NCBI GenBank assembly: GCA_024134725.1
Contig: CP099863.1
Location: forward strand, 3,035,258 to 3,099,257
DNA from: Bacillus sp. 1780r2a1
GTDB taxonomy: Bacteria > Bacillota > Bacilli > Bacillales > Bacillaceae_H
Length of the DNA stretch: 64,000 nt
Direction: 5' to 3'
The position numbers and the translations under genes are program-made. The notes beneath the pieces were generated by a model that saw nothing but the letters and a program-made list of their open reading frames with translations, was not told where the DNA came from and searched no databases. Shown piece after piece: positions 46,550-58,239 of the stretch; the stretch's first letter is position 1, and every line of letters starts with the position of its first letter.

Positions 46550-46561
46550 TTGGCTCACCTC

Positions 46562-47677
46562 TTATTCCATGTCATCTTCGTCTGAATCAAATGCATGTTG
46601 ACTCACTAACATGTCATCACTTTTTTGAACATAAATACCTTCTTGCTCTGCTTCCGATTGACTCTTAATGTCAATTTTCCACCCTGTTAGCTTAGCTGCT
46701 AAACGTGCATTTTGTCCACGTTTACCGATGGCTAACGACAGTTGGTAATCCGGTACGATAACCGTTGTTGCTTTCTCTTCTTCATCTACCATTACTTCTA
46801 ATACTTTTGATGGACTTAGCGCGTTTGCCACAAATTCTACCGGGTCATTTGACCAGCGAACGATATCAATTTTTTCACCTTTTAATTCATTCACTACAGC
46901 CTGAACACGTTGTCCTTTTGGACCAACACAAGAACCAACTGGATCTACTTCAGCAAACTCTGAGTGTACAGAGATTTTAGAACGATCGCCAGCTTCACGT
47001 GCAACTGACTTCAATTCAACCGTACCATCATAAATTTCTGGTACTTCTTTTTCAAATAAACGCTTAAGTAATCCAGGGTGTGTTCTGGAAACGTAAATTT
47101 GAGGACCTTTTGTTGTTTTTTCCACTTTTGTGATATACACTTTAATACGGTCATGTGGTTTGTATTGTTCATTTGGCATTTGTTCGCTTTGTGGTAGAAG
47201 AGCCTCAATCTTCCCAAGGCTTACATAGATAAAGCGAGAATCCTGACGCTGAACAATTCCTGTCATGATGTCTTCTTCACGATCGCTAAACTCTGAGTAG
47301 ATAACGCCGCGCTCTGCTTCACGAACGCGTTGTGTTACAACTTGCTTCGCTGTTTGTGCAGCAATGCGACCGAAGTCTTTTGGCGTTACTTCAATCTCTA
47401 CAACGTCGTCTAATTGGAAGTTAGGATTGATTCCTTGGGCTTCTTCAACTGAAATTTCCAAGCGAGGATCATACACTTCATCTACAACGTCTTTGCGTGC
47501 GAATACGCGCATTGTTCCTCGATCTAAATTTAAATCAACACGCACGTTTTGCGCTTGATTGAAATTGCGCTTATAAGCAGAAATTAACGCTGCTTCAATC
47601 GCTTCAATAATAACATCTTTACTAATGCCTTTTTCTTTTTCAAGAACTACCAAGGCATCTAATAACTCACTGCTCAT
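46562..47677 (-). CDS. nusA: Transcription termination/antitermination factor NusA
   Basis: A 371-residue RNA polymerase-binding factor. The N-terminal domain (LLDALVVLEKEKGISKDVI) binds polymerase, the S1 domain lies around residues 135-200 (GIVQRQDSRFIYVSLGKIEALLP), and two KH domains follow (DPVGSCVGPKGQRVQ, LAIGKRGQNARLAAKLTGW). It lacks the C-terminal acidic repeats of enteric NusA, as expected in Firmicutes. The ATG start has GGGGG ten bases upstream. It follows rimP in the operon. Confidence 0.97.
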   Translation of the reverse strand: MSSELLDALVVLEKEKGISKDVIIEAIEAALISAYKRNFNQAQNVRVDLNLDRGTMRVFARKDVVDEVYDPRLEISVEEAQGINPNFQLDDVVEIEVTPKDFGRIAAQTAKQVVTQRVREAERGVIYSEFSDREEDIMTGIVQRQDSRFIYVSLGKIEALLPQSEQMPNEQYKPHDRIKVYITKVEKTTKGPQIYVSRTHPGLLKRLFEKEVPEIYDGTVELKSVAREAGDRSKISVHSEFAEVDPVGSCVGPKGQRVQAVVNELKGEKIDIVRWSNDPVEFVANALSPSKVLEVMVDEEEKATTVIVPDYQLSLAIGKRGQNARLAAKLTGWKIDIKSQSEAEQEGIYVQKSDDMLVSQHAFDSDEDDME

Positions 47678-47718
47678 TTTGGTTAATCCCCCTTTAATAT
47701 TAGCTAGTTGCTAATGCG

Positions 47719-48189
47719 TTAAAACACAATTGCTAGCCTTGCAAACGCGACTTTTTCATATGGTAATTCCACTGTTTTTGTGCGTGTTTTAATGCGAATT
47801 GACAACGTTACTGTTGTACCGTCAAATGCTACTAGTTCGCCTTCAAACTCCTTTGCACCTTCAATTGGTTCATATGTTTTTATGTATACATGCTTACCGA
47901 TTGAACGTTCAAAGTCTCTATCCTTCTTCAAAGGTCGCTCAGCACCTGGAGAAGATACTTCAAGGAAATAGTTGTGTGTGATTGGATCAACTTCATCCAT
48001 TTTCTCACTAAGCTTTTCACTTACAGTTCCGCAGTCTTCAATGTCTACACCCGTTTCAGAATCAATAAAAACTCGAAGGAACCAATCGCGCCCTTCTTTC
48101 ACATATTCTATTTCTACTAGCTCTAAGTTCATTTCTTCTAAAATTGGTGTAACCATTTCTTCTACTGTTTCTTTTACGCTTTTGCCCAT
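47719..48189 (-). CDS. rimP: Ribosome maturation factor RimP
   Basis: A 156-residue factor for 30S assembly. The N-terminal domain has [21 protein letters not shown] and the junction [26 protein letters not shown]; the C-terminal SH3-like part follows. The start has AAAGGAGG upstream. It heads the rimP-nusA-infB-rpsO operon, with a 393 bp untranslated gap before it. Confidence 0.96.
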   Translation of the reverse strand: MGKSVKETVEEMVTPILEEMNLELVEIEYVKEGRDWFLRVFIDSETGVDIEDCGTVSEKLSEKMDEVDPITHNYFLEVSSPGAERPLKKDRDFERSIGKHVYIKTYEPIEGAKEFEGELVAFDGTTVTLSIRIKTRTKTVELPYEKVAFARLAIVF

Positions 48190-48421
48190 TTCTAATCCTC
48201 CTTTCGAGACAACAAAATATCTGTCTCTTATCTAAAAAAGAGTGGACACATTTGATACTGTCCTTTCAATACCTAGTATGAAGCTGGTACATACGCACGA
48301 TATACTAATGAGTAAGGATGATGAAATTAATAATGGATGTTTTCAATTCATATCGCCGTGATACAGTCCGATACTTAAGTTTCGATGCTAGAACGTCTCG
48401 AGTTAAAAAGCATGCACGTAC

Positions 48422-48455
48422 AGAAAAAACGAATCATGCTAACCGCCGATTCGTT
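48422..48455 (-). terminator. Second polC terminator
   Basis: Minus-strand stem ACGAATC / GATTCGT with a 12-base loop followed by TTTTTTC. Confidence 0.75.
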
Positions 48456-48492
48456 TCCCATACTCCTTACTAGTTCGTAAGTTCATATCAAT

Positions 48493-48519
48493 AAGAAAGA
48501 GCGGGTTTCCCCACTCTTT
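48493..48519 (-). terminator. First polC terminator
   Basis: Minus-strand stem AAAGAGTGGG / CCCGCTCTTT (one G-U pair), four-base loop, tail CTTATT. It lies about 65 bases after the polC stop codon. Confidence 0.75.
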
Positions 48520-48582
48520 ACTCGTCCGTATCCTTAGCATTTCCACATTCACTATATCATAACCGCTTATTTTATGCAAATG

Positions 48583-51500
48583 TTAGAAAAGTGAAAGTTG
48601 GTTTTGATCTGGCAGGCTTTCTAAACAACCATGATTGTCTAAATACTCTAGAATTGTCTTTGATACTTTTCCTCTTTGCTGCAGATCTTCTTTTGATAAA
48701 AACTCGCCATCTTTGCGGGCTTTCACAATATTTAAAGCCGCATTTGTTCCCAATCCTGGAATAGAGTTAAATGGTGGGATTAGGGATGTTCCATCAATAA
48801 TAAATTCATCGGCACTTGATTCATACAGGTCAACTTTTTTGAACGAATAGCCCCGTTCACACATTTCAAGCGCAAGTTCAAGCACTGTTAATAAATTTTT
48901 CTCTTTTGGAGAAGCATCAAGTCCCTTACCGTTAATCTCTTCCATTTTCGATTTAATAGCAGTTGAACCTTTAATCATTGTATCAATGTCGAAATCATCG
49001 GCACGTACTGTAAAATATGCTGCATAATATAAAAGTGCATGATGAACTTTGAAGTATGCGATACGTACAGCCATTAAAACATATGCTGCCGCATGGGCTT
49101 TCGGGAACATGTACTTGATCTTTTTACATGAATCAATGTACCAATCCGGTACGCCGTTTTTAATCATTTCTTCTTCAAATTCAGGGCTTAATCCCTTCCC
49201 TTTACGAACTGATTCCATGATTTTAAACGCTAAAGAAGGCTCCAGCCCTTGATAAATTAAATACACCATAATATCATCACGACAGCCAATTACTTCACTT
49301 AGGTTACAAATATTGTTACGGATTAACTCTTGGGCATTTCCTAACCATACATCCGTTCCGTGAGATAGTCCAGAAATTTGCACAAGCTCTGAGAACGTAG
49401 ATGGCTTTGTGTCTTCTAGCATTTGACGAACAAATCGGGTTCCGAATTCAGGAATACCGAGAGTTCCTGTTTTACACATAATCTGCTCTTCCGTGACGCC
49501 TAATGATTCTGTTCCGCTAAAGATTTTCATGACTTCCGGGTCATCTGTCGGAATGGTCTTGGGGTCAATCCCACTTAAATCTTGTAGCATACGAATAACC
49601 GTAGGATCATCGTGCCCTAGAATATCAAGCTTTAAGAGGTTATCATGAATCGAATGGAAGTCAAAATGCGTTGTGCGCCATTCTGAATTTCGATCATCTG
49701 CTGGGAACTGAATTGGTGTAAAGTCATAGATATCCATATAATCGGGTACAACGATAATTCCCCCAGGGTGCTGCCCTGTTGTTCTCTTTACTCCTGTACA
49801 CCCTGCTACTAATCGATCAACTTCCGCATTTCGCAAGTGCAATTCATGATCTCCAGCGTACCCTTTTACATAGCCATACGCCGTCTTCTCTGCAACGGTA
49901 CCAATTGTTCCAGCACGATATACGTTATCTTCTCCGAATAATACTTTTGTATAGTTATGCGCTCTTGGCTGATACTCTCCAGAGAAGTTTAAGTCGATAT
50001 CTGGTACTTTATCTCCTTTGAAACCAAGGAACGTTTCAAATGGGATATCATGTCCGTCTTTTTTATACGGCGTGCCACACTCCACGCAGCTTTTATCAGG
50101 TAGGTCAAAGCCAGAACCAACCGAACCGTCATCAAAAAACTCTGAGTGCTTACACGAAGGACATACATAATGCGGTGGCAATGGGTTTACTTCAGTGATT
50201 TCCGTCATTGTCGCAACAAATGAAGATCCAACAGAACCACGTGAACCAACAAGATACCCATCATCTAGGGATTTCTTTACAAGCTTATGAGAAATTAAAT
50301 AAATAACCGCGAAGCCGTGACCAATGATACTTTTTAACTCTTTTTCCAGTCTTGCTTCAACGACTTCTGGCAAATCATCTCCATAGATGCTTCTAGCCAT
50401 CGCATAGCTCATCGCCCTCATTTCCTCATCGGCACCTTCAATTTTCGGCGTATACAAGTCGTCTTTAATTGGCTTAACTTCTTCAATCATATCAGCAATT
50501 TTTTGCGTATTTGTTACGACAATTTCCTTGGCTTTATTAGCGTCTAAAAATGAAAAGCACTCCAACATTTCATCTGTTGTGCGGAAATGAACGTCTGGTA
50601 ACTGATGACGATTAAGTGGATTAGCACCACCCTGTGAACTAATTAAGATTTTCCGATAGATTTTATCTTCTGGATTTAGATAATGAACGTTTCCAGTAGC
50701 AACTACAGGTTTATCTAACTTTTCACCAAGCTTCACAATATTATTAATAATATCTTTTAACGCTCGCTCGTCTCTTACCAGCTCTAGTTCAATGAGATGC
50801 TTGTAGTTTTCAGGTGGCTGTACCTCAATATAGTCATAAAATTCTGCTGCTTCTTGCACTTCATCGATACCTTTTTGCATCATTCCTTCGAATACTTCAC
50901 CGCGGTCGCAAGCAGTCCCAATTAAAATCCCATCTCGAAACTTTTGAAGTTTGGAACGCGGGATACGCGGTACACGATAGAAATAGTTTAAGTGAGACAT
51001 TGAAATGAGCTTAAACAAGTTTTTTAAGCCTGTTTCATTTTGAGCCAACATCGTCACATGATACGGGCGTGCGCGCTGGTAAGCATTCCCTTCTCCCATA
51101 TAATCGTTAAGCTGATTATGATTTAAGATATCACGTTCAAACGCATCTTTTAACATTTTTGCTAGTAAATAGCCTGTTGTTTCAGCATCATAAATCGCAC
51201 GGTGATGCTGGACTAACTCTATATCAAACTTTTTCGCTAACGTGTTCAAACGATGATTTTTCATATGTGGATATAAAAACCTTGCTAGCTCTAACGTATC
51301 AATCACACCATTTTGCACTTTTTCGAATCCAGCTCGCTGTAATCCTGCATTTAAAAAGCCCATGTCAAAGCTCGCGTTATGTGCAACTAAAATGTCATTT
51401 CCAATCCAATCGCTAAACTTCTTTAATACCTCTGAAGCATCAGGCGCATCTTGGACCATATCGTCTGTAATGCCCGTTAATTCAATTGTTGTAGCTGAAA

Positions 51501-52893
51501 GAGGGTGATGCGGGTTAGCAAAGCTTTCAAATTTATCAATGATTTCTCCCTCTTTCATCTTAACAGCAGCTAGCTCAATGACCGTGTCATACACAGCTGA
51601 TAAGCCTGTTGTTTCTACGTCAAATACGATATACGTAGCATCTGGAAGTGCAACATCTTGAGGATTGTATGCGATTGGTACACCATCATCGACTAGATTT
51701 GCTTCCACGCCATATAAAATTTTAATACCGTTTTTCTTTCCGGCACCGTATGCTTCAGGGAATGATTGAGCTACAGCATGATCGGTTACGGCAATTGCTT
51801 TATGTCCCCACTTTTTAGCTTGACCGACTAATGTACTCACCGATGTCACGGCGTCCATTTGACTCATTGGTGTATGGAGATGAAGTTCAACACGCTTTTC
51901 GTCATCAGAAGCTTTATCTTGTCTTGTAATTGGAGAAATTTCATTCACATCGTTTCCAATCATAACAAGATCACGGACAAAGGTATCATTTTGTACACTG
52001 CCTCGCACTTTCACCCACATACCTTTTTTAATTGCTTGAAGTAGTGGAATGTCTTCTTTATCGCGTGAGAACATCTTAATCATAATAGAATTTGTATAAT
52101 CCGTAATTTTAAAGATTAATAGCGTACGGCCGCTTCTAAGCTCTCTTGTTTCAGCATCAAACACATAGCCTTGTACCGCAATTCTCTTCTCTTCATCAAC
52201 AATGGTATCAAGTGAAACCACTTCATCTTTAATTGTATAACCGATTGTGAGGGGACCTTTTGGTACGTCTGGTCCATCACTTTTCTCATTTTCTTTATTC
52301 TGCATTTCAGTAATGGCTTGTAACACTTTTTCGGTATCTTCCTGCTTACGCTGCTCAACAAACTGTTGAAAAGCTTCTTCAGAATGCACAACCTCAGTTA
52401 CAAGCTGCATCTGCGGAAAACCATAGGATGCGTACTGGTCGGCAATTAGCTGACCATATTTTTTTCGAAGAGCCGTTCCTTCTGCTTCATGTCTTGCATT
52501 TAAGACTAGCTTTACACCATTTAGCGTTGGCTTTTGTCCTTGCAAAAGCGACATTAGCAAAGGCGAAATGCCTTGGAGTTCGCTGATACAATGTTGCCAG
52601 TAGCTTTGAATGTCATCCTGTGTACAATTTTTCGTCTCTGCTACAATAGAAAAAGAGACGTTTGCTATATGTGAGAAAGCCGATTGAATACGTGCTTGAA
52701 AAAGCTCGTATACATTAAACGGAAGTACTTGCTGAAAATGAAAATAAAAGTGCCATTTTTTTTGCTCTTTATTAATAACTACCTTTTCAATTGAGGCTTG
52801 GTCAAAATAAGAAACAACTTGGTCACTCGTTAACTCTAACTGCTGCAGCAGTAGCTTAAAACGCTCTTTTTTTCCTAGCGTTTGTTCTCCCAA
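48583..52893 (-). CDS. polC: DNA polymerase III alpha subunit, PolC type
   Basis: A 1436-residue Gram-positive replicative polymerase with built-in proofreading. In order: N-terminal domain, OB fold (about 235-320), PHP domain ([19 protein letters not shown]), a DnaQ-like 3'-5' exonuclease inserted in it ([29 protein letters not shown]), then the polymerase core with a zinc finger ([10 protein letters not shown] ... CVECGTP) and the catalytic region [14 protein letters not shown] helix-hairpin-helix ([16 protein letters not shown]) lies at the C-terminus. The start is TTG 52893, eight bases after AAAGGAGG, which gives a length one residue short of B. subtilis PolC. Tandem terminators follow. 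Confidence 0.97.
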   Translation of the reverse strand: MGEQTLGKKERFKLLLQQLELTSDQVVSYFDQASIEKVVINKEQKKWHFYFHFQQVLPFNVYELFQARIQSAFSHIANVSFSIVAETKNCTQDDIQSYWQHCISELQGISPLLMSLLQGQKPTLNGVKLVLNARHEAEGTALRKKYGQLIADQYASYGFPQMQLVTEVVHSEEAFQQFVEQRKQEDTEKVLQAITEMQNKENEKSDGPDVPKGPLTIGYTIKDEVVSLDTIVDEEKRIAVQGYVFDAETRELRSGRTLLIFKITDYTNSIMIKMFSRDKEDIPLLQAIKKGMWVKVRGSVQNDTFVRDLVMIGNDVNEISPITRQDKASDDEKRVELHLHTPMSQMDAVTSVSTLVGQAKKWGHKAIAVTDHAVAQSFPEAYGAGKKNGIKILYGVEANLVDDGVPIAYNPQDVALPDATYIVFDVETTGLSAVYDTVIELAAVKMKEGEIIDKFESFANPHHPLSATTIELTGITDDMVQDAPDASEVLKKFSDWIGNDILVAHNASFDMGFLNAGLQRAGFEKVQNGVIDTLELARFLYPHMKNHRLNTLAKKFDIELVQHHRAIYDAETTGYLLAKMLKDAFERDILNHNQLNDYMGEGNAYQRARPYHVTMLAQNETGLKNLFKLISMSHLNYFYRVPRIPRSKLQKFRDGILIGTACDRGEVFEGMMQKGIDEVQEAAEFYDYIEVQPPENYKHLIELELVRDERALKDIINNIVKLGEKLDKPVVATGNVHYLNPEDKIYRKILISSQGGANPLNRHQLPDVHFRTTDEMLECFSFLDANKAKEIVVTNTQKIADMIEEVKPIKDDLYTPKIEGADEEMRAMSYAMARSIYGDDLPEVVEARLEKELKSIIGHGFAVIYLISHKLVKKSLDDGYLVGSRGSVGSSFVATMTEITEVNPLPPHYVCPSCKHSEFFDDGSVGSGFDLPDKSCVECGTPYKKDGHDIPFETFLGFKGDKVPDIDLNFSGEYQPRAHNYTKVLFGEDNVYRAGTIGTVAEKTAYGYVKGYAGDHELHLRNAEVDRLVAGCTGVKRTTGQHPGGIIVVPDYMDIYDFTPIQFPADDRNSEWRTTHFDFHSIHDNLLKLDILGHDDPTVIRMLQDLSGIDPKTIPTDDPEVMKIFSGTESLGVTEEQIMCKTGTLGIPEFGTRFVRQMLEDTKPSTFSELVQISGLSHGTDVWLGNAQELIRNNICNLSEVIGCRDDIMVYLIYQGLEPSLAFKIMESVRKGKGLSPEFEEEMIKNGVPDWYIDSCKKIKYMFPKAHAAAYVLMAVRIAYFKVHHALLYYAAYFTVRADDFDIDTMIKGSTAIKSKMEEINGKGLDASPKEKNLLTVLELALEMCERGYSFKKVDLYESSADEFIIDGTSLIPPFNSIPGLGTNAALNIVKARKDGEFLSKEDLQQRGKVSKTILEYLDNHGCLESLPDQNQLSLF

Positions 52894-52975
52894 AACTTCT
52901 GCCTCCTTTAAAAAATAATGCACTTCATTTTAACATAAACCTAGCATCAGCTGTTGACGCAATGCTTATAAAATC

Positions 52976-53034
52976 AAACGAAAATCGCTCAACTACAAAT
53001 ACGAAACTTGTCATATTTGCATTGAGCGATTTTA
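52976..53034 (-). terminator. proS terminator
   Basis: Long minus-strand stem AAAATCGCTCAA / TTGAGCGATTTT (further pairing inside through CAAATA / TATTTG), followed by CGTTTGATTTT. It separates proS from polC. Confidence 0.7.
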
Positions 53035-53047
53035 AGGTTAGCATAAA

Positions 53048-54748
53048 TTACTTAGCTAACATTTCCATAATTTTTGCTTCTACCTCGTCAACATGGACTT
53101 CAAATGATTCTCCTGTTTGACGCATTTTTACTTCTACAATTCCTTCAGAAGCACGTTTACCAACCGTAACACGCACTGGAATTCCAATTAAATCTGAATC
53201 TGCGAATTTAACCCCTACTCGTTCTTGGCGATCATCAAGCAATACTTCTACACGACGATCTAATAGCTGGTTATATAACGTTTCACCAAGCTCTCTCTGC
53301 TCATCATTCTTCACATTCACCGTGATAACATGTACATGATAAGGTGCAACAGCTTGAGGCCATACAAAGCCTTTCTCATCGTTAAACTGCTCAGCGATTG
53401 CTGCTAATGTACGTGATACACCAATTCCATAGCAGCCCATAATCATTGGCTGCGAACGACCATTTTCATCTAGGTATGTTGCACCCATTGCTTCGCTATA
53501 GCGCGTGCCTAATTTGAATACGTGACCTACTTCAATTCCTTTAGCGAACTTAATAATACCTTGTCCATCTGGAGAAGCGTCTCCCTCTTGAATAAAACGG
53601 AAGTCTTCATATGTTGCTGTAAAATCTCTCTCTGGATTCACGCCTTGGTAGTGAACACCGTCTTCATTTGCTCCACATACGCCATTTACAACAGCTTTTA
53701 CTGCATGATCTGCGACTACTTCAATTTTCTCACTTACTTGAATAGGACCAAGTGAACCGATTTGAGCTGCCATCACTTCTTTTGCTTCCTCTGGTGTTGC
53801 AAGCTCAACAACTGTTGCTTCAAAATAATTTTTCACTTTGATATCATTAATCTCATGATCTCCACGAGCTAAGACCAATACAAAGCGGTCATCTACCTTA
53901 AATAACAGCGACTTAATACATGATGATGCTTCCACATTTAAGAACGCTGCGACTTCTTCAATTGTACGAACATCAGGCGTATTTACTTTTTGAAGTTCAA
54001 CAGGCGCTTCGTTTGATTTCTCATACTGTGTTACGACTGGAGCCATTTCAATATTGGCAGCATAAGAAGATGTATCAGAATAAGCAATTGTATCTTCACC
54101 AATTTCAGATAGTACCATAAACTCATGCGTATCTTTTCCACCCATTGCCCCTGAGTCTGCAATAACTGCGCGGAAGTTTAATCCGCAGCGTTCGAAGATG
54201 CGGCTATACGCTTCATACATCTTATCGTATACTTCATCCAAACTTTCTTGTGAAGCATGGAAAGAATAAGCATCTTTCATCACAAACTCACGACCACGCA
54301 ATAGTCCAAAACGTGGACGTTTTTCATCACGAAACTTTGTTTGAATTTGATATAGGTTTAAAGGTAATCTTTTGTATGATTTTACTTCATCACGAAGCAA
54401 ACTTGTAATAACTTCTTCATGAGTTGCGCCTAAAGCAAATTCACGACTATGACGATCGTTCATACGCATCAATTCTGGTCCATATGAATACCAACGACCA
54501 GACTCTTTCCACAACTCTGCTTGTTGAAGTGCAGGCATTAGTAATTCAACTGAGCCAGCACGCTCCATTTCTTGTCTTACAATTTCTTCGACTTTGTGAA
54601 GCACTTTCTTACCTAATGGTAAGAAGCTGTATACGCCACTAGCATTTTGGCGAATAAAACCTGATCTTAATAAAAGCTGATGGCTTTTTACTTCTGCATC
54701 AGCAGGTACTTCTCTTAATGTAGGAATTAATGTTGCACTTTGTCTCAT
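53048..54748 (-). CDS. proS: Prolyl-tRNA synthetase
   Basis: A 566-residue class II aminoacyl-tRNA synthetase of the bacterial type with an editing (INS) domain between motifs 2 and 3. Motif 1 covers [18 protein letters not shown], motif 2 is [21 protein letters not shown], the INS domain spans about 225-410, and motif 3 is [18 protein letters not shown]. The anticodon-binding domain is at the C-terminus. It begins [19 protein letters not shown], as usual. It lies between rseP and polC. Confidence 0.97.
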   Translation of the reverse strand: MRQSATLIPTLREVPADAEVKSHQLLLRSGFIRQNASGVYSFLPLGKKVLHKVEEIVRQEMERAGSVELLMPALQQAELWKESGRWYSYGPELMRMNDRHSREFALGATHEEVITSLLRDEVKSYKRLPLNLYQIQTKFRDEKRPRFGLLRGREFVMKDAYSFHASQESLDEVYDKMYEAYSRIFERCGLNFRAVIADSGAMGGKDTHEFMVLSEIGEDTIAYSDTSSYAANIEMAPVVTQYEKSNEAPVELQKVNTPDVRTIEEVAAFLNVEASSCIKSLLFKVDDRFVLVLARGDHEINDIKVKNYFEATVVELATPEEAKEVMAAQIGSLGPIQVSEKIEVVADHAVKAVVNGVCGANEDGVHYQGVNPERDFTATYEDFRFIQEGDASPDGQGIIKFAKGIEVGHVFKLGTRYSEAMGATYLDENGRSQPMIMGCYGIGVSRTLAAIAEQFNDEKGFVWPQAVAPYHVHVITVNVKNDEQRELGETLYNQLLDRRVEVLLDDRQERVGVKFADSDLIGIPVRVTVGKRASEGIVEVKMRQTGESFEVHVDEVEAKIMEMLAK

Positions 54749-54810
54749 AACCTCGCACCTCTTTACTCACTTCTCTATTTTCATAGTTTATCACGCTTTT
54801 ACAACCACAG

Positions 54811-54834
54811 TAAGCCCCTATTTACAGGGGCTTA
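54811..54834. other. Hairpin between rseP and proS
   Basis: Perfect 9 bp stem TAAGCCCCT / AGGGGCTTA with a six-base loop. No U-tract follows on either strand, so it is probably a processing or stability element. Confidence 0.5.
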
Positions 54835-54864
54835 ACTTGTTCATCACATATTCCCTATTTGTTT

Positions 54865-56124
54865 TTATAAAAAGAAACTTTGAATGTCATTCCATGTTAC
54901 CACAAGCATTAATAGCATAAGTAACGCAAATCCAATAAAGTGAACTACACCTTCTTTTTGTCGATCAATCGGCTTACCACGTACCGCTTCAACTGCGAAG
55001 AATACGAGACGTCCACCATCTAGAGCTGGAATTGGTAACAGATTAACGATTCCTAAGTTAATGCTTAAAACAGCCGCCCACTTCATTAGATAGTAAATAC
55101 CTGATTGTGCTACTTGGTCAGTAGCTGCATAAATACCAACAGGGCCGGAGAGCATATCAAGTGAAAATTGCCCCGTCACTAACTTGCCTAGTCCAGTCAC
55201 AATTTCTTTCATCCACGTTGCTGTTTCGGTTGCACCGTTTGTGATCGAGCCAATTACCGATTTTTCAACAGGTGCATACACACCAATTAAACCGATTTTT
55301 TCTTCTCCCATTTCACGACTATCCGGTGTTACCTCTATTTCACGCGTTTCATCACCACGATTAACGGTGAACATGATTTCTTGCTCTGGATGCTTACGAA
55401 TGATTTCAACAACATCCTGCCATGTCGACACAGCTGCACCATCAATTGCTTGTACTTCATCACCCTGTTTCAATCCAGCTTCAATAGCAGCGCCGTCCTT
55501 AGTTAATTCACCAAGTACAGGTTTATCCACTGCATAGCCTTGGGAAATTCCTAGCACCACAAAAATAACAAACGCTAGCACAAAGTTCATTAAAGGACCC
55601 GCAAAGATAGCCATAGCACGTTGTCCCAACGTTTTAGAAGCAAATTGACGACTGTACGGTGCGATTTGAACTTCATCACCGTCCACAATAAAGTACGACT
55701 CTTCTGCCACTCTAAAGGTGTGTAGTCGTTCCTCGTCTTCTGATTCATATCCTTTTATAATCATTTCATGCTCTAAGTCTGCATGCTCTACTTCAATAAC
55801 TCTGGCATCTGGGTACTGCTCTTTATTATTAATGATGACTTTTTCTACTCTTTCATCATTATTAAATAGCAAGCCAATAACTTGACCCGGTTTCACATCA
55901 ATCATTTCCGGATCTTCACCGGCCATACGTACAAATCCACCTAATGGCAATAAGCGAATTGTATAGACTGTTTCATCTCGTTTGAACGAAAGAATTTTTG
56001 GTCCAAAGCCAATGGCAAATTCACGGCATAGAATCCCAGCTCGTTTCGCAAAAATCAAGTGCCCTAACTCATGGAAAAAGACAAGAGCACCAAAGATAAT
56101 AATAAACGCAATGACCGTATTCAA
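54865..56124 (-). CDS. rseP: Site-2 zinc metalloprotease RseP (RasP)
   Basis: A 419-residue intramembrane protease of the M50B family. Zinc ligands HELGH are at residues 18-22 in the first helix, with LDGGR near residue 370. A PDZ domain (VLGELTKDGAAIEAGLKQGDEV) lies in the middle and four membrane helices are visible. B. subtilis RasP cleaves anti-sigma factor RsiW and remnant signal peptides. The start is TTG 56124, eight bases after AAGGGGGG. It lies between dxr and proS as in B. subtilis. Confidence 0.95.
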   Translation of the reverse strand: MNTVIAFIIIFGALVFFHELGHLIFAKRAGILCREFAIGFGPKILSFKRDETVYTIRLLPLGGFVRMAGEDPEMIDVKPGQVIGLLFNNDERVEKVIINNKEQYPDARVIEVEHADLEHEMIIKGYESEDEERLHTFRVAEESYFIVDGDEVQIAPYSRQFASKTLGQRAMAIFAGPLMNFVLAFVIFVVLGISQGYAVDKPVLGELTKDGAAIEAGLKQGDEVQAIDGAAVSTWQDVVEIIRKHPEQEIMFTVNRGDETREIEVTPDSREMGEEKIGLIGVYAPVEKSVIGSITNGATETATWMKEIVTGLGKLVTGQFSLDMLSGPVGIYAATDQVAQSGIYYLMKWAAVLSINLGIVNLLPIPALDGGRLVFFAVEAVRGKPIDRQKEGVVHFIGFALLMLLMLVVTWNDIQSFFL

Positions 56125-56200
56125 TGGGTATGCCCCCCTTCTTATGATAAGGTGAAACGTTAATTAGAAATATGCGCCTTTTTAAGTTACCATACTAACT

Positions 56201-57352
56201 TTAATTAGTACGAGCTAAAAGGTTTACAAGTTTTCTTGTTTCTAAATCTACTTCTTTTATTGTAGACAAGCAAGGATTTTTTATAACCTGATGCTCATTC
56301 ATTGCTCGTTCAATCACATCTTCAATTTCTAAAAACGTAATAGCTCCATCTAAAAAGGCTTGAACAGCACATTCATTTGCTGCGTTTAAAACTGTTGGCA
56401 TTGTACCGCCTTCTTTACCTGCTTCAAAAGCAAAACGCAAACATCTAAAGCGTTCTTGATCCATTTTTGAAAAGTGTAGCTGGCCAATATCAGCCAAGCT
56501 TAATCGATTTGTTCCCTGCAGCGGTAAGCGTTTTGGATAAGTTAGCGCATATTGAATCGGCACGCGCATATCCGGTGTTCCAAGCTGTGCAATTACACTG
56601 GTATCAGCAAACTCTACCATTGAATGAATAATGCTTTCTTTATGTAATAATACATCAATTTGTTCATAAGGAATATCAAAAAGCCAGCGTGCCTCAATGG
56701 CTTCTAGTCCTTTATTCATCATCGTAGCTGAGTCAATTGTGATTTTTGCTCCCATTGACCAATTTGGATGATTTAATGCTTCTTGAACCGTTACACCTTT
56801 TAACTCTTCTCTTGTTTTATCTCGGAAGCTTCCACCAGAAGCTGTTAAGATTAAGCGATCAATTGCTTTATCATCCTGCCCTTGAAGGCTTTGAAAAATA
56901 GCTGAATGCTCGCTATCTACTGGTAGAATGTCCACCCCATATTCCTTAGCCGCACTCATAACAATATGTCCTGCTGTAACTAACGTTTCCTTATTAGCTA
57001 ACGCAATTGTTTTTTTCATTTTAATCGCTTCAAGAGTTGGTACTAATCCAACACTTCCCACAACTGCATTCACTACCACTTCTGTTTCTGGATGCGTGGC
57101 TACTGCTACCAGACCTTCCTCACCGTACATAAACGTTACGTTTGGAAATTCTGCCTTCAGTGTTTCACTGTCTTCTTTGTTCATAAGTGAAACAAGAGAC
57201 GGATTACATAATTGAATGATTTTACGTGCTTCTTGTACATTTCGACCAAATGACATTGCTACAAGTTCAAAAGAGTCACGGTGAGCTTGAACAACATCAA
57301 CCGTTTGAAGCCCAATCGAACCTGTAGCACCTAATAAAGAAAGTTTCTTCAA
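56201..57352 (-). CDS. dxr: 1-deoxy-D-xylulose 5-phosphate reductoisomerase
   Basis: A 383-residue NADPH-dependent enzyme that converts DXP to MEP, the second step of the non-mevalonate isoprenoid route. The cofactor site is [16 protein letters not shown], the metal site [15 protein letters not shown], and [10 protein letters not shown] is present. The start is TTG 57352, nine bases after GGGAG. It lies next to uppS, whose substrate comes from this pathway. Confidence 0.97.
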   Translation of the reverse strand: MKKLSLLGATGSIGLQTVDVVQAHRDSFELVAMSFGRNVQEARKIIQLCNPSLVSLMNKEDSETLKAEFPNVTFMYGEEGLVAVATHPETEVVVNAVVGSVGLVPTLEAIKMKKTIALANKETLVTAGHIVMSAAKEYGVDILPVDSEHSAIFQSLQGQDDKAIDRLILTASGGSFRDKTREELKGVTVQEALNHPNWSMGAKITIDSATMMNKGLEAIEARWLFDIPYEQIDVLLHKESIIHSMVEFADTSVIAQLGTPDMRVPIQYALTYPKRLPLQGTNRLSLADIGQLHFSKMDQERFRCLRFAFEAGKEGGTMPTVLNAANECAVQAFLDGAITFLEIEDVIERAMNEHQVIKNPCLSTIKEVDLETRKLVNLLARTN

Positions 57353-57430
57353 ATATATTCACTCCCATTACTTCAAAGACATGTTTTTTACTGAGTAGAC
57401 AAGCCTTAGCTATTTTTAATTATGGTTCTA

Positions 57431-58222
57431 TTAAAGAGATAAAAGGAAAGCCAGAATTGGCATAATAAATAGCAGACTGTCAAATCGGTCTAGTATTCCT
57501 CCATGCCCTGGTAACAGTTTACCTGAATCTTTCACTCCATAATGTCGTTTAAATGCCGACTGTACTAAATCTCCCATTTGTCCAAATAACGAGATGATGA
57601 TTCCAATTAAAAGTACTGCGCCCATGGATTGTTCAATGCCCGACGCCACTTTAAAAATAATGGCAACCACTAATGCGCACACTACTCCACCAACAAAACC
57701 TTCAATCGTTTTATTTGGACTAATTTCAGGCCACAACTTCCTCTTTCCCATTGCTCGTCCAATAAAATAAGCACCAGAGTCAGTTGCCCAAATTAAAAGA
57801 AATGCGAAAAATAGATACGTTAACCCATACTCTGAACGAACTTCGATAAAATAATGAAAGCCTAGTCCTACATAAAGTGTCGTCAATAAAAGAAAGCCTA
57901 CCCCATCAAATGTAAATACATTTTTTACAACTACCGTATACATTAATAGTAATAGCGTGGCAAATAGAGCTACTTCTACTTTATGTTCACTTACCATTTG
58001 AAATGCAGCATCTGAGCTAGTTGGCAATAAAAATACCCAGGTCAGTAAGAGACTGACAATAATAGGGAAAGACAATGGCTTAATTTTTTTCATATTTAGC
58101 AGTTCAACAACGCCAATTGTTGCTAACAAATACATTAGAGCAGTAAATGGTAAGCCACCAATCATGACAATAGGCACAAACACTGCTAGTGCAACAATGG
58201 CTGTAATGATTCTTTGTTTCAT
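57431..58222 (-). CDS. cdsA: Phosphatidate cytidylyltransferase
   Basis: A 263-residue integral membrane enzyme that makes CDP-diacylglycerol from phosphatidate and CTP. Seven or eight hydrophobic helices are visible, and the C-terminal signature FKRHYGVKDSGKLLPGHGG runs into ILDRFDSLLF. It lies between uppS and dxr, 17 bp after uppS, and feeds PgsA, encoded further down in this window. Confidence 0.95.
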   Translation of the reverse strand: MKQRIITAIVALAVFVPIVMIGGLPFTALMYLLATIGVVELLNMKKIKPLSFPIIVSLLLTWVFLLPTSSDAAFQMVSEHKVEVALFATLLLLMYTVVVKNVFTFDGVGFLLLTTLYVGLGFHYFIEVRSEYGLTYLFFAFLLIWATDSGAYFIGRAMGKRKLWPEISPNKTIEGFVGGVVCALVVAIIFKVASGIEQSMGAVLLIGIIISLFGQMGDLVQSAFKRHYGVKDSGKLLPGHGGILDRFDSLLFIMPILAFLLSL

Positions 58223-58239
58223 GTTAGTTCAACACCCTC

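Larger units (their letters stand above)
48190..48582. other. 393 bp gap between polC and rimP
   Basis: No gene. It holds two tandem terminators for polC (48422-48455 and 48493-48519) and must hold the promoter and leader of the nusA-infB operon. A clear sigma-A promoter is not recognisable. Confidence 0.5.
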
